Shown in pieces: positions 8,183 through 17,075 of a DNA stretch of 35,398 nt. The notes under the pieces are model-generated. The model was not told the origin of the DNA and ran no database searches. It was given only the letters and a program-made list of their open reading frames with translations. The stretch lies in the NCBI GenBank assembly GCA_937980645.1, contig CALJPQ010000024.1, forward strand, positions 1 through 35,398, given 5' to 3'. The position numbers and the translations under genes are program-made. This stretch comes from an uncultured Saprospiraceae bacterium (GTDB lineage: Bacteria; Bacteroidota; Bacteroidia; Chitinophagales; Saprospiraceae). Every line of letters begins with the position of its first letter. Positions within the stretch are counted from its first letter, which is position 1.

Positions 8183-9428
8183 CCCCCGGCGGCAGGCCTT
8201 GGGCATCTGCCCGGAAAATCATCCACTCCAGCCCAAGCGCTTCCCAATAGCGCTCCACGAAGAGACCAGAGGCTGCCAGCGCTGCCAGCACCACCACCGC
8301 TTCGCCCGCCGACAGCCCGGCCAGCCGGGCTACGCGAAAGGCTGCCCATCCGTAAAGCGGAAACACTACAATGCCCGCCAACACCATGACTGTGGCTGAG
8401 TAGCCAATATACAGGTTGAGCCGGCGGTTGAGCCAATATGGAATGAAACAGGGTAAAAACCAGAAAACAGCTCCCACCGCAAACAGCGGAAAGCCTAACA
8501 CCAGCCCTATCCAGCGCCAGAGTCGCCTCTTGCGGCGGCGTGGGCTAAAGGCGGCATCACACAGGCCGGCGCGCTCCAAAGCCTGGCGATAGGCAATGGC
8601 CTGGCGCACGGCTTCGGCGTCGTGGAGCAGCGTGTGGGCCAGCTGCTGCGAGCGCTCGAAGGCCGCTCGCTGCGGCAGCGGGTGGTCGTTCTGCAAAATC
8701 TCTTCCCACATCGTCAGCGCCTGCTCACCCGCTTCATCTACGGCGTGGATGCTCAACTGCTTCAGCTGCCTTTCTAAATGTTGCGTCAGCCCTTCAATGG
8801 CAGCGCTAGGGTTGGTTTCCCACACCTCGCGCCATTCGGCGGCGTACACCGGCGGGCCGGCATTCACCACCACCTCGCTGCGGAAGCGGTGCGGAGCCGA
8901 ATACGACAGCCCTACGGGCACAATTTTTACGCCTAATTGCCAGCCGTTGCGCGCCTCGGCCCCTAAGGCAATGCGCGCGGTACCGGCCTTGAGCGGGCGT
9001 ACGAAGCGGTTCATCCAGCTCGTGCCCTCCGGAGCGATGAACAGCACGCCCCCGCGCTCTAAGTGCTGAAACGACGCCTCAAACGCCCGGCTGTTGTCGC
9101 GCTCCTCGCCCGGGCGCACATCCTCAGAGCGCATCACGGGGATGCAGAACAGACGTGTCAGTAGCCAACGGCTCACCGGATGCCGAAACAGCCCATAATT
9201 GGCCAGAAAAAACATCTCCTGGCAAATCTCCAACGCTGTATTGAGCACGTCCATCAGCGTGCTGGGGTGGTTCGCAATCACAATCGCTGGGCCGTCGAAG
9301 CGCAAATGCTCACGCCCCAGCACCAGTCGCCGGCGGTAAAACACGCGCACACTCACCCACACGACTGCGCGAAGCACAGCGTAAATCAGGCGCAAAAGCG
9401 GAGTAATAGGGGCATTTTTGCAGGCCAC
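8163..9428 (-). CDS. PlsC-family 1-acylglycerol-phosphate acyltransferase-like membrane protein
   Basis: A 421-residue protein with an N-terminal acyltransferase domain. NHPSTLMD (about residues 54-61) is the catalytic His/Asp motif, and FIAPEGTSWMNRF (about 131-143) is the substrate-phosphate motif. The C-terminal part has strongly hydrophobic segments (LVLGFPLFAVGAVFWFLPCF, ATVMVLAGIVVFPLYGWAAF, EAVVVLAALAASGLFV). It therefore resembles the larger membrane-bound glycerophospholipid acyltransferase-like proteins of Bacteroidota. The substrate is unproven. The start is a GTG, with no suitable ATG nearby. It lies 57 bases after the ferredoxin-reductase gene on the same strand and may be in its operon. 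Its end overlaps nadC tail-to-tail. Confidence 0.85.
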   Translation of the reverse strand: MACKNAPITPLLRLIYAVLRAVVWVSVRVFYRRRLVLGREHLRFDGPAIVIANHPSTLMDVLNTALEICQEMFFLANYGLFRHPVSRWLLTRLFCIPVMRSEDVRPGEERDNSRAFEASFQHLERGGVLFIAPEGTSWMNRFVRPLKAGTARIALGAEARNGWQLGVKIVPVGLSYSAPHRFRSEVVVNAGPPVYAAEWREVWETNPSAAIEGLTQHLERQLKQLSIHAVDEAGEQALTMWEEILQNDHPLPQRAAFERSQQLAHTLLHDAEAVRQAIAYRQALERAGLCDAAFSPRRRKRRLWRWIGLVLGFPLFAVGAVFWFLPCFIPYWLNRRLNLYIGYSATVMVLAGIVVFPLYGWAAFRVARLAGLSAGEAVVVLAALAASGLFVERYWEALGLEWMIFRADAQGLPPGVTRWQP

Positions 9429-9485
9429 AGAGGGAATGAAGTGTGGAAGGTGAAAAGGGCAAAAAAAATGGGCTTTTAGTGTAGG

Positions 9486-10547
9486 TCAAAGGGCCAGTTC
9501 TACCTCATCGCTGACGGCGTAGCCGATGCAGGTATTGACCAAGGCACCGGGGCCTTCGCGGTTGGTTTGCTCAACGAATTGCACGTCCACCTCGCCGCTC
9601 ACACAGCGAGCCAGGCACGACAGGCACACGCCGCTTTTGCACGTGTAGGGCAGGGCAATGCCCTGGCGCAGGGCGGCCTGCAGAATGGTTTCACCCTCAA
9701 AAGTGTCGAAAGCGATGCGCTGACCATCGGGCAGGGTAACCGTGATGCGATGCTGACGCGAAGGGTCGGGCTGGCGGTGCTGTAGGCGTGGATCGGGGGT
9801 GAACGTCTCCTGAAGGATGCGCTCATCCGGGAAGCCGAGCGCGCGCATGGCCATACGGGCCATGCGCATCAACGGTGTCGGAGCGCACAGGTAGGTCAGC
9901 AAGCCATTGCGAGCACTCACGCTGGCTTTGCCGCCGACGAAAGCCAACAAGTGCCGCTCGAACAGGGCATTATTCAGATGCGCCTGCTCGGCATGGGCAG
10001 CCCCCCGTTCGCGGCTGAAGAAATAGGTAACCTCGAAGCGCTCGGGCCAGGCGTTTATCCAGTCATCTATCTGGCGTTTAAAAATCGTGTGGGCACTGTC
10101 TCGGTTAGCATACAGCAGCCGTATCGGCACGTCAGCCCAGTTTTTTTGATAAAAAATGGCTTTTAAATGGCTCAAAATGGGCGTAATGCCGCTGCCAGCA
10201 GCCACATACAGCAAGCGCTCCGGCTTTTGGGCGGGCAACAGGAAGCGCCCGGTTGGCTCAGCCGACTCCAGAACATCGCCCTGGCGGGTTTGCTGCACCA
10301 ACCACGTCGAAAACAAGCTGTTCGGGATGCGCTTCACCGTGATGGCAGGCAGCGTATCCACACCCGGGCAGCTGCTAAACGAATACGCTCGGCGCTCCTC
10401 GCGCGAGCCAAACGTCTGGATGAGCGGCAGATACTGGCCCACCTCGTAGGCAACAGCCTTCTTACCGGCAGGTTCCAACGTCAGTGTAACGGCTTCGGGC
10501 GCTTCTTCGCGTCTCTCGACAATGCGCCAGCGTAGTCGTCTGTCCAT
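9486..10547 (-). CDS. Ferredoxin-NADP reductase with C-terminal plant-type [2Fe-2S] domain (PaaE/Hmp-like)
   Basis: A 353-residue soluble electron-transfer flavoprotein. Domains in order: FAD-binding barrel with RRAYSFSS (about residues 52-59), NAD(P)-binding domain with AAGSGITPILSHLK (about 116-129), and a C-terminal 2Fe-2S ferredoxin with CKSGVCLSC (CX4CX2C) and a distant fourth Cys in LVNTCIGYA. This arrangement is that of the phenylacetyl-CoA epoxidase reductase PaaE and similar oxygenase reductases. No paaABCD genes are present, so a phenylacetate role is not supported; it may serve another oxygenase or desaturase. A -7-like CAACTTTG (complement 10589-10596) lies upstream. The 184-base gap to the SulP gene contains an intergenic palindrome. 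Confidence 0.9.
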   Translation of the reverse strand: MDRRLRWRIVERREEAPEAVTLTLEPAGKKAVAYEVGQYLPLIQTFGSREERRAYSFSSCPGVDTLPAITVKRIPNSLFSTWLVQQTRQGDVLESAEPTGRFLLPAQKPERLLYVAAGSGITPILSHLKAIFYQKNWADVPIRLLYANRDSAHTIFKRQIDDWINAWPERFEVTYFFSRERGAAHAEQAHLNNALFERHLLAFVGGKASVSARNGLLTYLCAPTPLMRMARMAMRALGFPDERILQETFTPDPRLQHRQPDPSRQHRITVTLPDGQRIAFDTFEGETILQAALRQGIALPYTCKSGVCLSCLARCVSGEVDVQFVEQTNREGPGALVNTCIGYAVSDEVELAL

Positions 10548-10624
10548 GAAATGTGCATTTTACCCTCAGGGCCTTTCCCGGGCTGGCGCAAAGTTGGCTG
10601 TTTGGTCGCAAATGCACAGAATTA

Positions 10625-10678
10625 GAGGCGACATCTCCTGCCACGAAGGCGACACCTCCCGAAGGGAGATGTCGCCGC
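10625..10678. repeat. Intergenic palindrome, copy 2 with an extra half unit
   Basis: A half unit GAGGCGACATCTCC (10625-10638) is followed by a hairpin at 10648-10676. Its arms GGCGACACCTCCC and GGGAGATGTCGCC pair with one mismatch around a 3-base loop. It lies between the SulP stop and the ferredoxin-reductase start. No T run follows on either strand, so it is not a standard intrinsic terminator. Confidence 0.85.
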
Positions 10679-10731
10679 TGAACTTTTCAGGCCGCCAATA
10701 GCCTTTAAAGCGGCGAAGGCACCTGAGGGCG

Positions 10732-12507
10732 CTATCGCGTGGCGTTAGTTTGCAAGGCGTATCGCGCCAGTTCCTCTTGGTTGTCGGCACACACCTGGTC
10801 GCAGGCGTCCACGGCTTGCTGGTTGCTGAGGAAGAAGTTTTGAGGGCCGATTTCTTCGATGAGGCCGGCCCGCATCATGGCGTCGCGCACAGGGCCTTTG
10901 ACGCTGACAAAGAACACCGATATGCCCCGCTGGCGGAACTGGCGCAGGAGCTCTTCAATGGCATGTACGCCCGAGCTATCCAAGTTATTGATGCTTTCAG
11001 CGTTGATGACCAGCACCCGCAGGGCGTCTCCTTTTTGGGCGGCCAGCGCGTTGATGGTGTCGAGGAAATAGCTGACGTTGGCAAAATACAGGTCGGCGTC
11101 GAAGCGGACGATGAGCACGTCAGGGCGCTGTTCCAGGTTGCTGAAGCGCTCCACGTTGCGGTAAAAGAACGTGCCCGGCACGCGCCCTAGCACAGCGATG
11201 TGCGGCTTGGTGGTGCGGTAAATCACCAGCGCTAAGGACAGGATGACGCCCAAAGCGATGCCCTGCTCAATGCCGACAAACAGCGTAGCAGCAAACGTAA
11301 CAGCCCACAGGATGAAATCGCCGCGGTTGCTGTGCCACAGGTGCCGGGCTTCTTTGTGGTCAATCAATCCGTACACGGCCACCATGATGACGGCGGCCAG
11401 CACGGCATTGGGCAAATAGTAAAAGAGTGGTGTCAGGAACAGGAGCGTAACGATAATCAGCACGGCGCTGACGATGGAAGCTAGCCCGGTGCGCGCTCCG
11501 GCTTGGTCGTTGACGGCTGTGCGCGAAAACCCACCCGTCACAGGGAAAGAGGAGAAGAACGACCCGCCGATGTTGGCCATGCCGAGGGCAATGAGTTCCT
11601 GGTTAGCATCCAGCGCATAGTCGCGGTGTCGGGCCTGCATAGCTTTGGCTACGGCGATGCTTTCCATGAAGCCCACTAAGCCAATGGCCATAGCCATGGG
11701 CAGGAGTTTTTGCATGGCAGACCAATCCAGCAAAGGCATGGTGAGTGCTGGCAGGCCACTGGGTACTTCGCCGACAATCTTCACGCCGTGTTCGGCCAGG
11801 CCGAGTGCCCACACGGCCAGGATGCTGAGCGCTACTACGACAAGAGCACCCGGGAAGGCCGGTTTCCACTTTTTGAACAGCTGAATGAGCGCAATGGCGC
11901 CCAGGCCAATAGCCAGCGTCAGCCCGTGGGTTTTGCCAATGTTTTGGGCCGCGGCCACCAAGATTTCGTGCACGTGCTCGCTGCGCGGCATCGGAATGCC
12001 CAGCAGGTGTTTCAACTGGCTCAGGGCAATCACAATGGCCGCTGCAGACGTGAAGCCGCTGATGACCGGATGCGAAAGGAAATTAACCATAAAGCCCAGC
12101 CGAAAGACACCCAACGCCAGTTGAAGGACTCCGACCAGGAACGCTAAGGCCAACACTAGGCCAATATATTCCGGCGAGCCTACCTCGGCCAGAGCACTGA
12201 CGCCCGTGGCCGTCAGCAGCGACACCATGGCCACCGGCCCTACGGCCAACTGGCGCGAGGTGCCCAGCAGGGCGTAAAGGATGAGCGGCACCGTGGCGGC
12301 ATACAGGCCGTAAATAGGCGGCATGCCGGCCAGCATGGCGTAGGCCATCCCTTGCGGCACCAGCATCACGCCCACCGTAAGCCCCGCGGTGAGGTCGCCG
12401 CGCAAGTATTGTTTGGGATAATTCGGCAGCCACTCCGAAAAAGGCAAAAAGCGCTGCCAAGCATTTGATGTATGCTTGTGTGCAAAGGACTTAGAGCCGC
12501 CAGTCAT
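10732..12507 (-). CDS. SulP-family anion transporter with STAS domain
   Basis: A 591-residue inner-membrane transporter of the SLC26/SulP type, probably carrying sulfate, bicarbonate or another anion. The N-terminal signature LRGDLTAGLTVGVMLVPQGMAYA (about residues 36-58) and GTSRQLAVGPVAM are diagnostic. About 10-14 hydrophobic segments follow, including FSSFPVTGGFSRTAVNDQAGA. A cytoplasmic C-terminal STAS domain (about 440-560) includes LDSSGVHAIEELL, the position of the phosphorylatable Ser in anti-sigma antagonists. Substrate cannot be assigned from sequence; no carbonic anhydrase or sulfate-assimilation gene is adjacent. A -7 box lies 41 bases upstream of the ATG. Confidence 0.93.
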   Translation of the reverse strand: MTGGSKSFAHKHTSNAWQRFLPFSEWLPNYPKQYLRGDLTAGLTVGVMLVPQGMAYAMLAGMPPIYGLYAATVPLILYALLGTSRQLAVGPVAMVSLLTATGVSALAEVGSPEYIGLVLALAFLVGVLQLALGVFRLGFMVNFLSHPVISGFTSAAAIVIALSQLKHLLGIPMPRSEHVHEILVAAAQNIGKTHGLTLAIGLGAIALIQLFKKWKPAFPGALVVVALSILAVWALGLAEHGVKIVGEVPSGLPALTMPLLDWSAMQKLLPMAMAIGLVGFMESIAVAKAMQARHRDYALDANQELIALGMANIGGSFFSSFPVTGGFSRTAVNDQAGARTGLASIVSAVLIIVTLLFLTPLFYYLPNAVLAAVIMVAVYGLIDHKEARHLWHSNRGDFILWAVTFAATLFVGIEQGIALGVILSLALVIYRTTKPHIAVLGRVPGTFFYRNVERFSNLEQRPDVLIVRFDADLYFANVSYFLDTINALAAQKGDALRVLVINAESINNLDSSGVHAIEELLRQFRQRGISVFFVSVKGPVRDAMMRAGLIEEIGPQNFFLSNQQAVDACDQVCADNQEELARYALQTNATR

Positions 12508-12547
12508 TGTTTTAAGTATCTGTTAACCTGTTGGATAAATGTGGCAG

Positions 12548-12555
12548 CAAAGGTA
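12548..12555 (-). promoter_or_regulatory. -7 box (TACCTTTG) upstream of the SulP gene
   Basis: An exact TAnnTTTG on the minus strand, placing a start point near 12541 and a leader of about 35 bases. No clear TTG was seen 19-21 bases upstream, so the -33 element is weak or absent. Confidence 0.5.
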
Positions 12556-12667
12556 GGGCGGGCAGGAGGCCTTCCCGAGTGATTCGTGTCACGCCGGGCC
12601 AAACTTTTACTTTGTTGTTGCGCCGAAGGTGGGCTGTTGATGAGGGCGCTAAGGGGCGTTCGGTATT

Positions 12668-13942
12668 TCAGAATCGTCCCTCAGCCGCTCGCCGAAGGGC
12701 CCTCAGGTAGGGCAGGTAGTGTACTTCTAAGGCGTGGCGGGGGCGTTTGAGGAACGCCTTTTCGATGTGTCTGGCTTCTTCGTGCGCGCGCGCTGGCCAG
12801 TCGGCGGGCAGGCGAATTTGGCCGGTGAGCACACGGGCCACTAAGCGCGCCTGGGCTTCCGACAGGGGCCAGATGCACCCTTGCGGCTGCACCAGCCCGA
12901 TGAAAAACAAAGTCGGGTACTCAGGATGAAAGACGCGCAAATACAACGGCACGCGCGTGCTTTCTTCCCAGCAAATGAGGTCGGGTCGAAAGAAGGGGAA
13001 ATGTACCCGATAGCCTGTAGCGGCCACAACGACGTCGTATTCTGAGGTGGTGCCGTCGGAAAAGTACACCGTTTGGCCCTCGACACGTGCAATGGCAGGC
13101 CGTGGGCGCACCTTGCCGTGCCGGATGCGGTCGAGCAATTCGGAGTTGACGGTCGGATGCGCGCGCGTGGGCGGGAAGTCGGGTTCGGGCAGGCCATAGT
13201 CTCGGTACCGGCCTATTTGGATGCGCAGGCTCAGGCGCTGGAGGGTGTCCTGCACCGGGCGCGGCAGCCAGCGCATTTTGGCGGCGAAGGCGTCGGTGGG
13301 TTGGCCCAGGAAGAATTTCGGCACAATGTACTGAGGGGTACGCAGGCTAATGTCCACCTGTGCGGCGACGCGGCTGGCTTCCACAGCACAGTCGCAGCCC
13401 GAATTGCCGGCCCCTACCACCAGCACGCGCAGCCCTTCCAGCCCGCGAGCGCTCTTCATGGCATGGGCGTGCAGATAGCGTCCGGTGTAGGCGTCCTTCC
13501 ACTCCGGGTGGCGCGGCACCGAGTGGTGGCCATTGGCCACCAGCAGCGCATCGAAGACCTCCGCGCTGCCGTCGGATAACTGCAGGCGCCAACGCCCGGC
13601 AGCAACAGGCTCTGCCGACACCACCGCCGTGTTGTAGCGAATGTATTTTTCCAACGCAAACGCCCGCGCGTATGCCTCAAAGTAGGCCAGCACCTGTCGG
13701 TGGCTCGGATAGTCCGGGTAATCCTCCGGCATCGGAAAGTCGCTAAACTGCGACATGGTTTTGCTGGAAATGAGATGCGTCGTTTCCATGACGCTGCTGT
13801 GCCCTTCTTCGGGCGAGAAAGCCCAATTGCCGCCTAAGCGGTTGTTTTTTTCAAAACAAACGACATCGGTCAGGCCTGCCTCGGTCAGGCCCTTAATGGC
13901 CGTCAGGCCGGAGCATCCAGCACCGATGATGGCTATGCGCAT
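12668..13942 (-). CDS. Flavin-containing monooxygenase family protein
   Basis: A 424-residue FAD/NADPH oxidoreductase. GAGCSGLTAIKGL (about residues 7-19) is the FAD Rossmann motif, and VVGAGNSGCDCAVE (about 175-188) the NADPH-binding motif. YTGRYLHAHAM is a variant of the FMO fingerprint, and VVAATGYRVHFPF matches the ATGY motif. These enzymes oxygenate nucleophilic N or S atoms or act as Baeyer-Villiger enzymes; the substrate here is unknown. It lies 77 bases downstream of the thioredoxin-domain gene on the same strand, with no promoter-like site in the gap, so cotranscription is possible. No secretion signal was seen. Confidence 0.88.
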   Translation of the reverse strand: MRIAIIGAGCSGLTAIKGLTEAGLTDVVCFEKNNRLGGNWAFSPEEGHSSVMETTHLISSKTMSQFSDFPMPEDYPDYPSHRQVLAYFEAYARAFALEKYIRYNTAVVSAEPVAAGRWRLQLSDGSAEVFDALLVANGHHSVPRHPEWKDAYTGRYLHAHAMKSARGLEGLRVLVVGAGNSGCDCAVEASRVAAQVDISLRTPQYIVPKFFLGQPTDAFAAKMRWLPRPVQDTLQRLSLRIQIGRYRDYGLPEPDFPPTRAHPTVNSELLDRIRHGKVRPRPAIARVEGQTVYFSDGTTSEYDVVVAATGYRVHFPFFRPDLICWEESTRVPLYLRVFHPEYPTLFFIGLVQPQGCIWPLSEAQARLVARVLTGQIRLPADWPARAHEEARHIEKAFLKRPRHALEVHYLPYLRALRRAAEGRF

Positions 13943-14019
13943 GGCGAGGTGAGGCGTGTTGGCAGTTTAGCCGCAGGCGGCCTCTTTTGGGAGGTGGCAC
14001 CCGCAGAGGGTCGTTTTGT

Positions 14020-15456
14020 TTAATTGCCCATCTTGGCGAATTCGCGCTCAAAGATGGTCTCTAACTGGTTGGCCTGCAGGTTTTTGGCCACTATGATGCG
14101 GTCTTTGTTCAGGACGTAGAGCTCCGGGGTGATGTCCACAAAGTATTTAGCGTAGATGGCCCTGTTGGTAGGGTCGAAGACGTTGGTGAAGGTGAAGCCG
14201 TTTTTGCGCACAAACTCCTTCCACTTTTCGTCGGTGGTGTTGAGGGCAATGCCGTAGAAGTCCACGCCGCGGTCTTTCCAGCGCTGGTAGATGCGCTGAA
14301 TTTCGGGGGCCTGCTCGCGGCAGTGTTCGCAGTCGGGGCTGTACATGAAGATGACGATGATGGGCGCCGTCATTTCATAAATGGACTTGTACTGGCCGTT
14401 GACGTCTAAGGCACGGACGTCGGGGCCTTTGCGGCCCATGAGGCTGGCTTTCATTTCATCGGCCTTTTTGCGGATTTTGGCGATGTTTTCAGGAGTGTCC
14501 CACGTGGCCAGTTCGGGGGTAAAGTATTTGTCAATGAGGAAGACCATGACAGCCTCGCCGTCCATGACTTTGGTTTTGCCGTTTTCGTATTGGAGGGCTA
14601 TCCAGTTGACGAAGAACTGAAAGTACTCCTTGTAAGGCAGCACGCGCTGGATGAGCGGGTCAGCGACTTTGATGATGGAGTCGGGGTGTTGGGGCGTGAG
14701 TTCGACGATGTAGCGCTTGAGTTTGTTGGCGATGACGGGAGTATGCAGCAAGCGTGTATCGTTGAAGTCCACGTTGTCCCAGAAATGTTCGCGGTAATAG
14801 ACGAGGTTGCGCAGGGTATCCAATTCGCCGTTAGGTTTGCGGAATTCGGGCCAGTCCGGGTTTTGGCCGGCGATTTTGAACTTAGTAAAGAAGGCGTTTG
14901 GGTATGCTCGATAGATGGAGTCTAAGTGTGCTTTGCGCTGTTGGAGGAGTTGGCTTTGGCGGGCTTTGGCGCTCTCATGTTCGGGTGAGTTGGGCGGAAA
15001 GTCGCGCAGGGTCTGGCTCAGTTGTTTGAACTCGGGTTCTTGAGTGCTCTGGTATCGGGCGTTTCGATAAAAGAGGGCTGTGTTGATTGAGCCAGAGACT
15101 TGCAGGGTGCCGGGGATGTCGTCGGCTTTGGCGCGCAACGTCATGCGCTGGTCATCGCGGTCAATGAGGATAGAGAAATTTTTCTGGCCCGGCAACAGGA
15201 AGTAGTAGAAGCCGGCAGGCAGTGCTCTTTCACGGCGCAAGACGAAGTGCCCTTGGGCGTCTACTACAGCAGTGTCGGCGATGTAGTTTTGGTCGCCGTA
15301 GGTACCCACTAAGCGCGCTGTGCCGGCCTGGAGGCCTTCGATGAAAGCCTCAATGTAAGTGCTGTCTTTAGAGGTTTCGGCCGATTGGGCCACGGAGGGC
15401 GAAACAAACGCAGGAAGTACACTCAGGAGGATCGCAAGGACTACCGTTCGCATCAT
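14020..15456 (-). CDS. Secreted TlpA-like thioredoxin-fold protein (DUF4369/DUF5106-like N-terminal parts)
   Basis: 478 residues with a signal peptide (VVLAILLSVLPAFVSPSVAQ). The N-terminal ~120 residues resemble DUF4369 (GTARLVGTYGDQNYIADTAVVD). The middle resembles DUF5106 (YYREHFWDNVDFNDTRLLHT, residues about 218-237). The C-terminal ~140 residues form a TlpA/AhpC-type thioredoxin domain with active site CEHC in FMYSPDCEHCREQAPEIQ. This arrangement is common in Bacteroidota periplasmic or membrane-attached disulfide reductases. No lipobox Cys is evident. A -7 box at 15507-15514 would give a leader of about 45 bases. The FMO gene follows. Confidence 0.88.
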   Translation of the reverse strand: MMRTVVLAILLSVLPAFVSPSVAQSAETSKDSTYIEAFIEGLQAGTARLVGTYGDQNYIADTAVVDAQGHFVLRRERALPAGFYYFLLPGQKNFSILIDRDDQRMTLRAKADDIPGTLQVSGSINTALFYRNARYQSTQEPEFKQLSQTLRDFPPNSPEHESAKARQSQLLQQRKAHLDSIYRAYPNAFFTKFKIAGQNPDWPEFRKPNGELDTLRNLVYYREHFWDNVDFNDTRLLHTPVIANKLKRYIVELTPQHPDSIIKVADPLIQRVLPYKEYFQFFVNWIALQYENGKTKVMDGEAVMVFLIDKYFTPELATWDTPENIAKIRKKADEMKASLMGRKGPDVRALDVNGQYKSIYEMTAPIIVIFMYSPDCEHCREQAPEIQRIYQRWKDRGVDFYGIALNTTDEKWKEFVRKNGFTFTNVFDPTNRAIYAKYFVDITPELYVLNKDRIIVAKNLQANQLETIFEREFAKMGN

Positions 15457-15506
15457 ACTGTTGTGTTTTGGATGAAAAGAGAGCAGCTAATGGCACTTTT
15501 CGGCGG

Positions 15507-15514
15507 CAAAAATA
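15507..15514 (-). promoter_or_regulatory. -7 box (TATTTTTG) for the thioredoxin-domain gene
   Basis: An exact TAnnTTTG on the minus strand, 51 bases before the ATG at 15456. No clear TTG is seen at the -33 position. Confidence 0.5.
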
Positions 15515-15637
15515 GCGCCGACCCACGGGTTGGGCGAGGGCTTTTAGGATTTGTTGACAAGCGCTCTTCGGGGGCTGGAATGTCCAAAGGGATGTGGCTG
15601 CAGAGCGCTGCACCTCTGAGGCAATCGCCACGACTTT

Positions 15638-15741
15638 GAGGCGACATCTCCCGCAGGGAGGTGTCGTCTCTGAAAACTATAAGATAGCGGGGCGTACTGT
15701 TTTCGAGATGTCGCCTTCTCGTTTCTCGAAGACGACACCTC
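15638..15741. repeat. Intergenic palindromes, copy 3 (33-base type) and a 37-base inverted-order variant
   Basis: 15638-15670 has arms GAGGCGACATCTCCC and GGGAGGTGTCGTCTC around GCA, pairing at 13 of 15 positions. 15705-15741 has the arms in the opposite order (GAGATGTCGCCTTCTCG, then CTCGAAGACGACACCTC). The same 37-base variant recurs at 23051-23087. Confidence 0.85.
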
Positions 15742-15759
15742 CGAGGCTCAGCGTTGTCG

Positions 15760-15788
15760 TTGGCTTTGAAGCGAACGAACTACTTTAG
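15760..15788 (+). promoter_or_regulatory. Probable promoter for the M29 aminopeptidase
   Basis: TTG at 15760-15762, an 18-base spacer, then TACTTTAG at 15781-15788, one mismatch from TAnnTTTG. The leader to the ATG at 15815 would be about 20 bases. Confidence 0.4.
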
Positions 15789-15814
15789 CGCCGCATTCCG
15801 CACACGTCCTGCCC

Positions 15815-16915
15815 ATGAATGACATTTTACAGAAATACGCTTACCTGCTCACGCACTATTGCCTGCGCGTGCAGCCGGGCGACCGGGTTTTCATCAGCGC
15901 CACCACGTTGGCCGAGCCGTTGGTGCGCGAAGTATATCGCGAGGCACTCCAGGCCGGCGCTGCTCTGATTGAGTGCGACCTGGCCTTCCGCGAGCGCGAG
16001 CGCTTGTTGCTGGAACACGGCAGCAACGAAGCCCTGAAAACGCCGCCCTGGCTGATGAAACAGGCGATGGAAACTTTTGATGCCTATCTCAACATTCGGG
16101 CGCCGTTCAACCTGCGCGAAATGCAAAACGCACCCTCTGACCGCCATGCCCTGCGCCAGGAGGGCCTGCGGCCCATCAACAAGGCCTATTTCGAGCGCAT
16201 CGCTAACCGCAGCCTGCGCCGCAACCTTTGTCAATACCCCACCGACGCCGCCGCACAAGAGGCCGGCATGAGCCTCAGCGAGTACGAACGCTTCGTCTAT
16301 AACGCCTGCAAACTCTTTGAAGATGACCCCGCCGCTGCCTGGCTGCAGGTGCGCGCCGAGCAGCAGCGCATCGTCGAACACCTCAACCGGTGCTCCACGG
16401 TACGCTACGTTGGGCCCGGCACCGACATCTCGTTCAGCACCGCCGGACGTACCTGGATCAACTCCGACGGCCAGGCCAACATGCCCTCCGGCGAAGTCTT
16501 TACCAGCCCCGTCGAAGACAGCGTCCAGGGCGTCGTCCACTTCTCTTACCCGGCCATCTACCAGGGCCACGAAGTTGAGGGCGTTACTCTGTGGGTCAAA
16601 GACGGTTACATCGAAAAATGGGAATCCCGTCAGGGCCAGGACTTCTTAGATTACATCTTCGGCCTGCCCGGAACACGCCGCTTCGGCGAAGCTGCCATCG
16701 GCACCAACTACGCCATTCAGCAAATCACGAAAAATATCCTCTTCGACGAAAAAATCGGCGGCGCCATCCACATGGCCATCGGCCAGAGCTACTTGCAATG
16801 CGGTGGCAAAAACGAGTCGCCCGTGCACTGGGACCTCATCACCAACATGACCAACGGGGGCGAAATCTGGGCCGATGGCGAATGCATCTACCGAAACGGG
16901 CAGTTTTTAATCTGA
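15815..16915 (+). CDS. M29-family metallo-aminopeptidase
   Basis: A 366-residue cytoplasmic aminopeptidase of the thermophilic aminopeptidase (PepS/AmpS, M29) family, releasing N-terminal amino acids from peptides. Visible family features are an N-terminal half with VQPGDRVFISATTLAEPLVREVYREA, then the dinuclear metal site. NMPSGEVFTSPVEDSV (about residues 220-235) gives a Glu ligand, and GGAIHMAIGQSY and VHWDLITNM near the C-terminus give His and Asp ligands. Length is slightly below the usual ~410. It stands alone on its strand after a divergent promoter; ddl follows after 160 bases. Confidence 0.9.
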   Translation: MNDILQKYAYLLTHYCLRVQPGDRVFISATTLAEPLVREVYREALQAGAALIECDLAFRERERLLLEHGSNEALKTPPWLMKQAMETFDAYLNIRAPFNLREMQNAPSDRHALRQEGLRPINKAYFERIANRSLRRNLCQYPTDAAAQEAGMSLSEYERFVYNACKLFEDDPAAAWLQVRAEQQRIVEHLNRCSTVRYVGPGTDISFSTAGRTWINSDGQANMPSGEVFTSPVEDSVQGVVHFSYPAIYQGHEVEGVTLWVKDGYIEKWESRQGQDFLDYIFGLPGTRRFGEAAIGTNYAIQQITKNILFDEKIGGAIHMAIGQSYLQCGGKNESPVHWDLITNMTNGGEIWADGECIYRNGQFLI

Positions 16916-16956
16916 GGCCCAATGGTTTTTAGCCACCAAGGCACCAATTTTTCCTG

Positions 16957-16978
16957 GGCCGCCACAAATGCACAAATG
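16957..16978. repeat. Short repeat GGCCGCCACAAATGCACAAATG, copy 1
   Basis: A 22-base motif with an internal direct repeat (CACAAATG twice), in the gap between the aminopeptidase and ddl. It matches the motif at 18825-18846 except at two G/A positions. Flanking text (AGCCACCAAGGCACCAAT) looks like a further degenerate unit. Confidence 0.6.
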
Positions 16979-17075
16979 GGTTTTTAGTTACAAGGCCGTG
17001 AAGGCTATCTCTTAAACACGGAGATTATTCATTTTTAACTCTTTCATTTTCATCGCCTTAGCGCAGTTTTTTTTC

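Larger units (their letters stand above)
15457..15814. other. Divergent intergenic region with two palindromes and two promoters
   Basis: There is no gene here. It holds a minus-strand -7 box (15507-15514), a 33-base palindrome (15638-15670), an inverted-order 37-base variant (15705-15741) and a plus-strand promoter (15760-15788). A degenerate half copy may lie around 15618-15630. The short ORFs in it are made of repeat sequence. Confidence 0.7.

Noticed and set aside
9486..10547. Phenylacetate degradation locus
   Set aside because: Only the reductase-like gene is present; no paaABCD or other pathway genes nearby.
10648..10676. Strong hairpin as an intrinsic terminator for the SulP gene
   Set aside because: No T run on either side, and the same sequence recurs in gaps of every orientation, so it is listed as a repeat.
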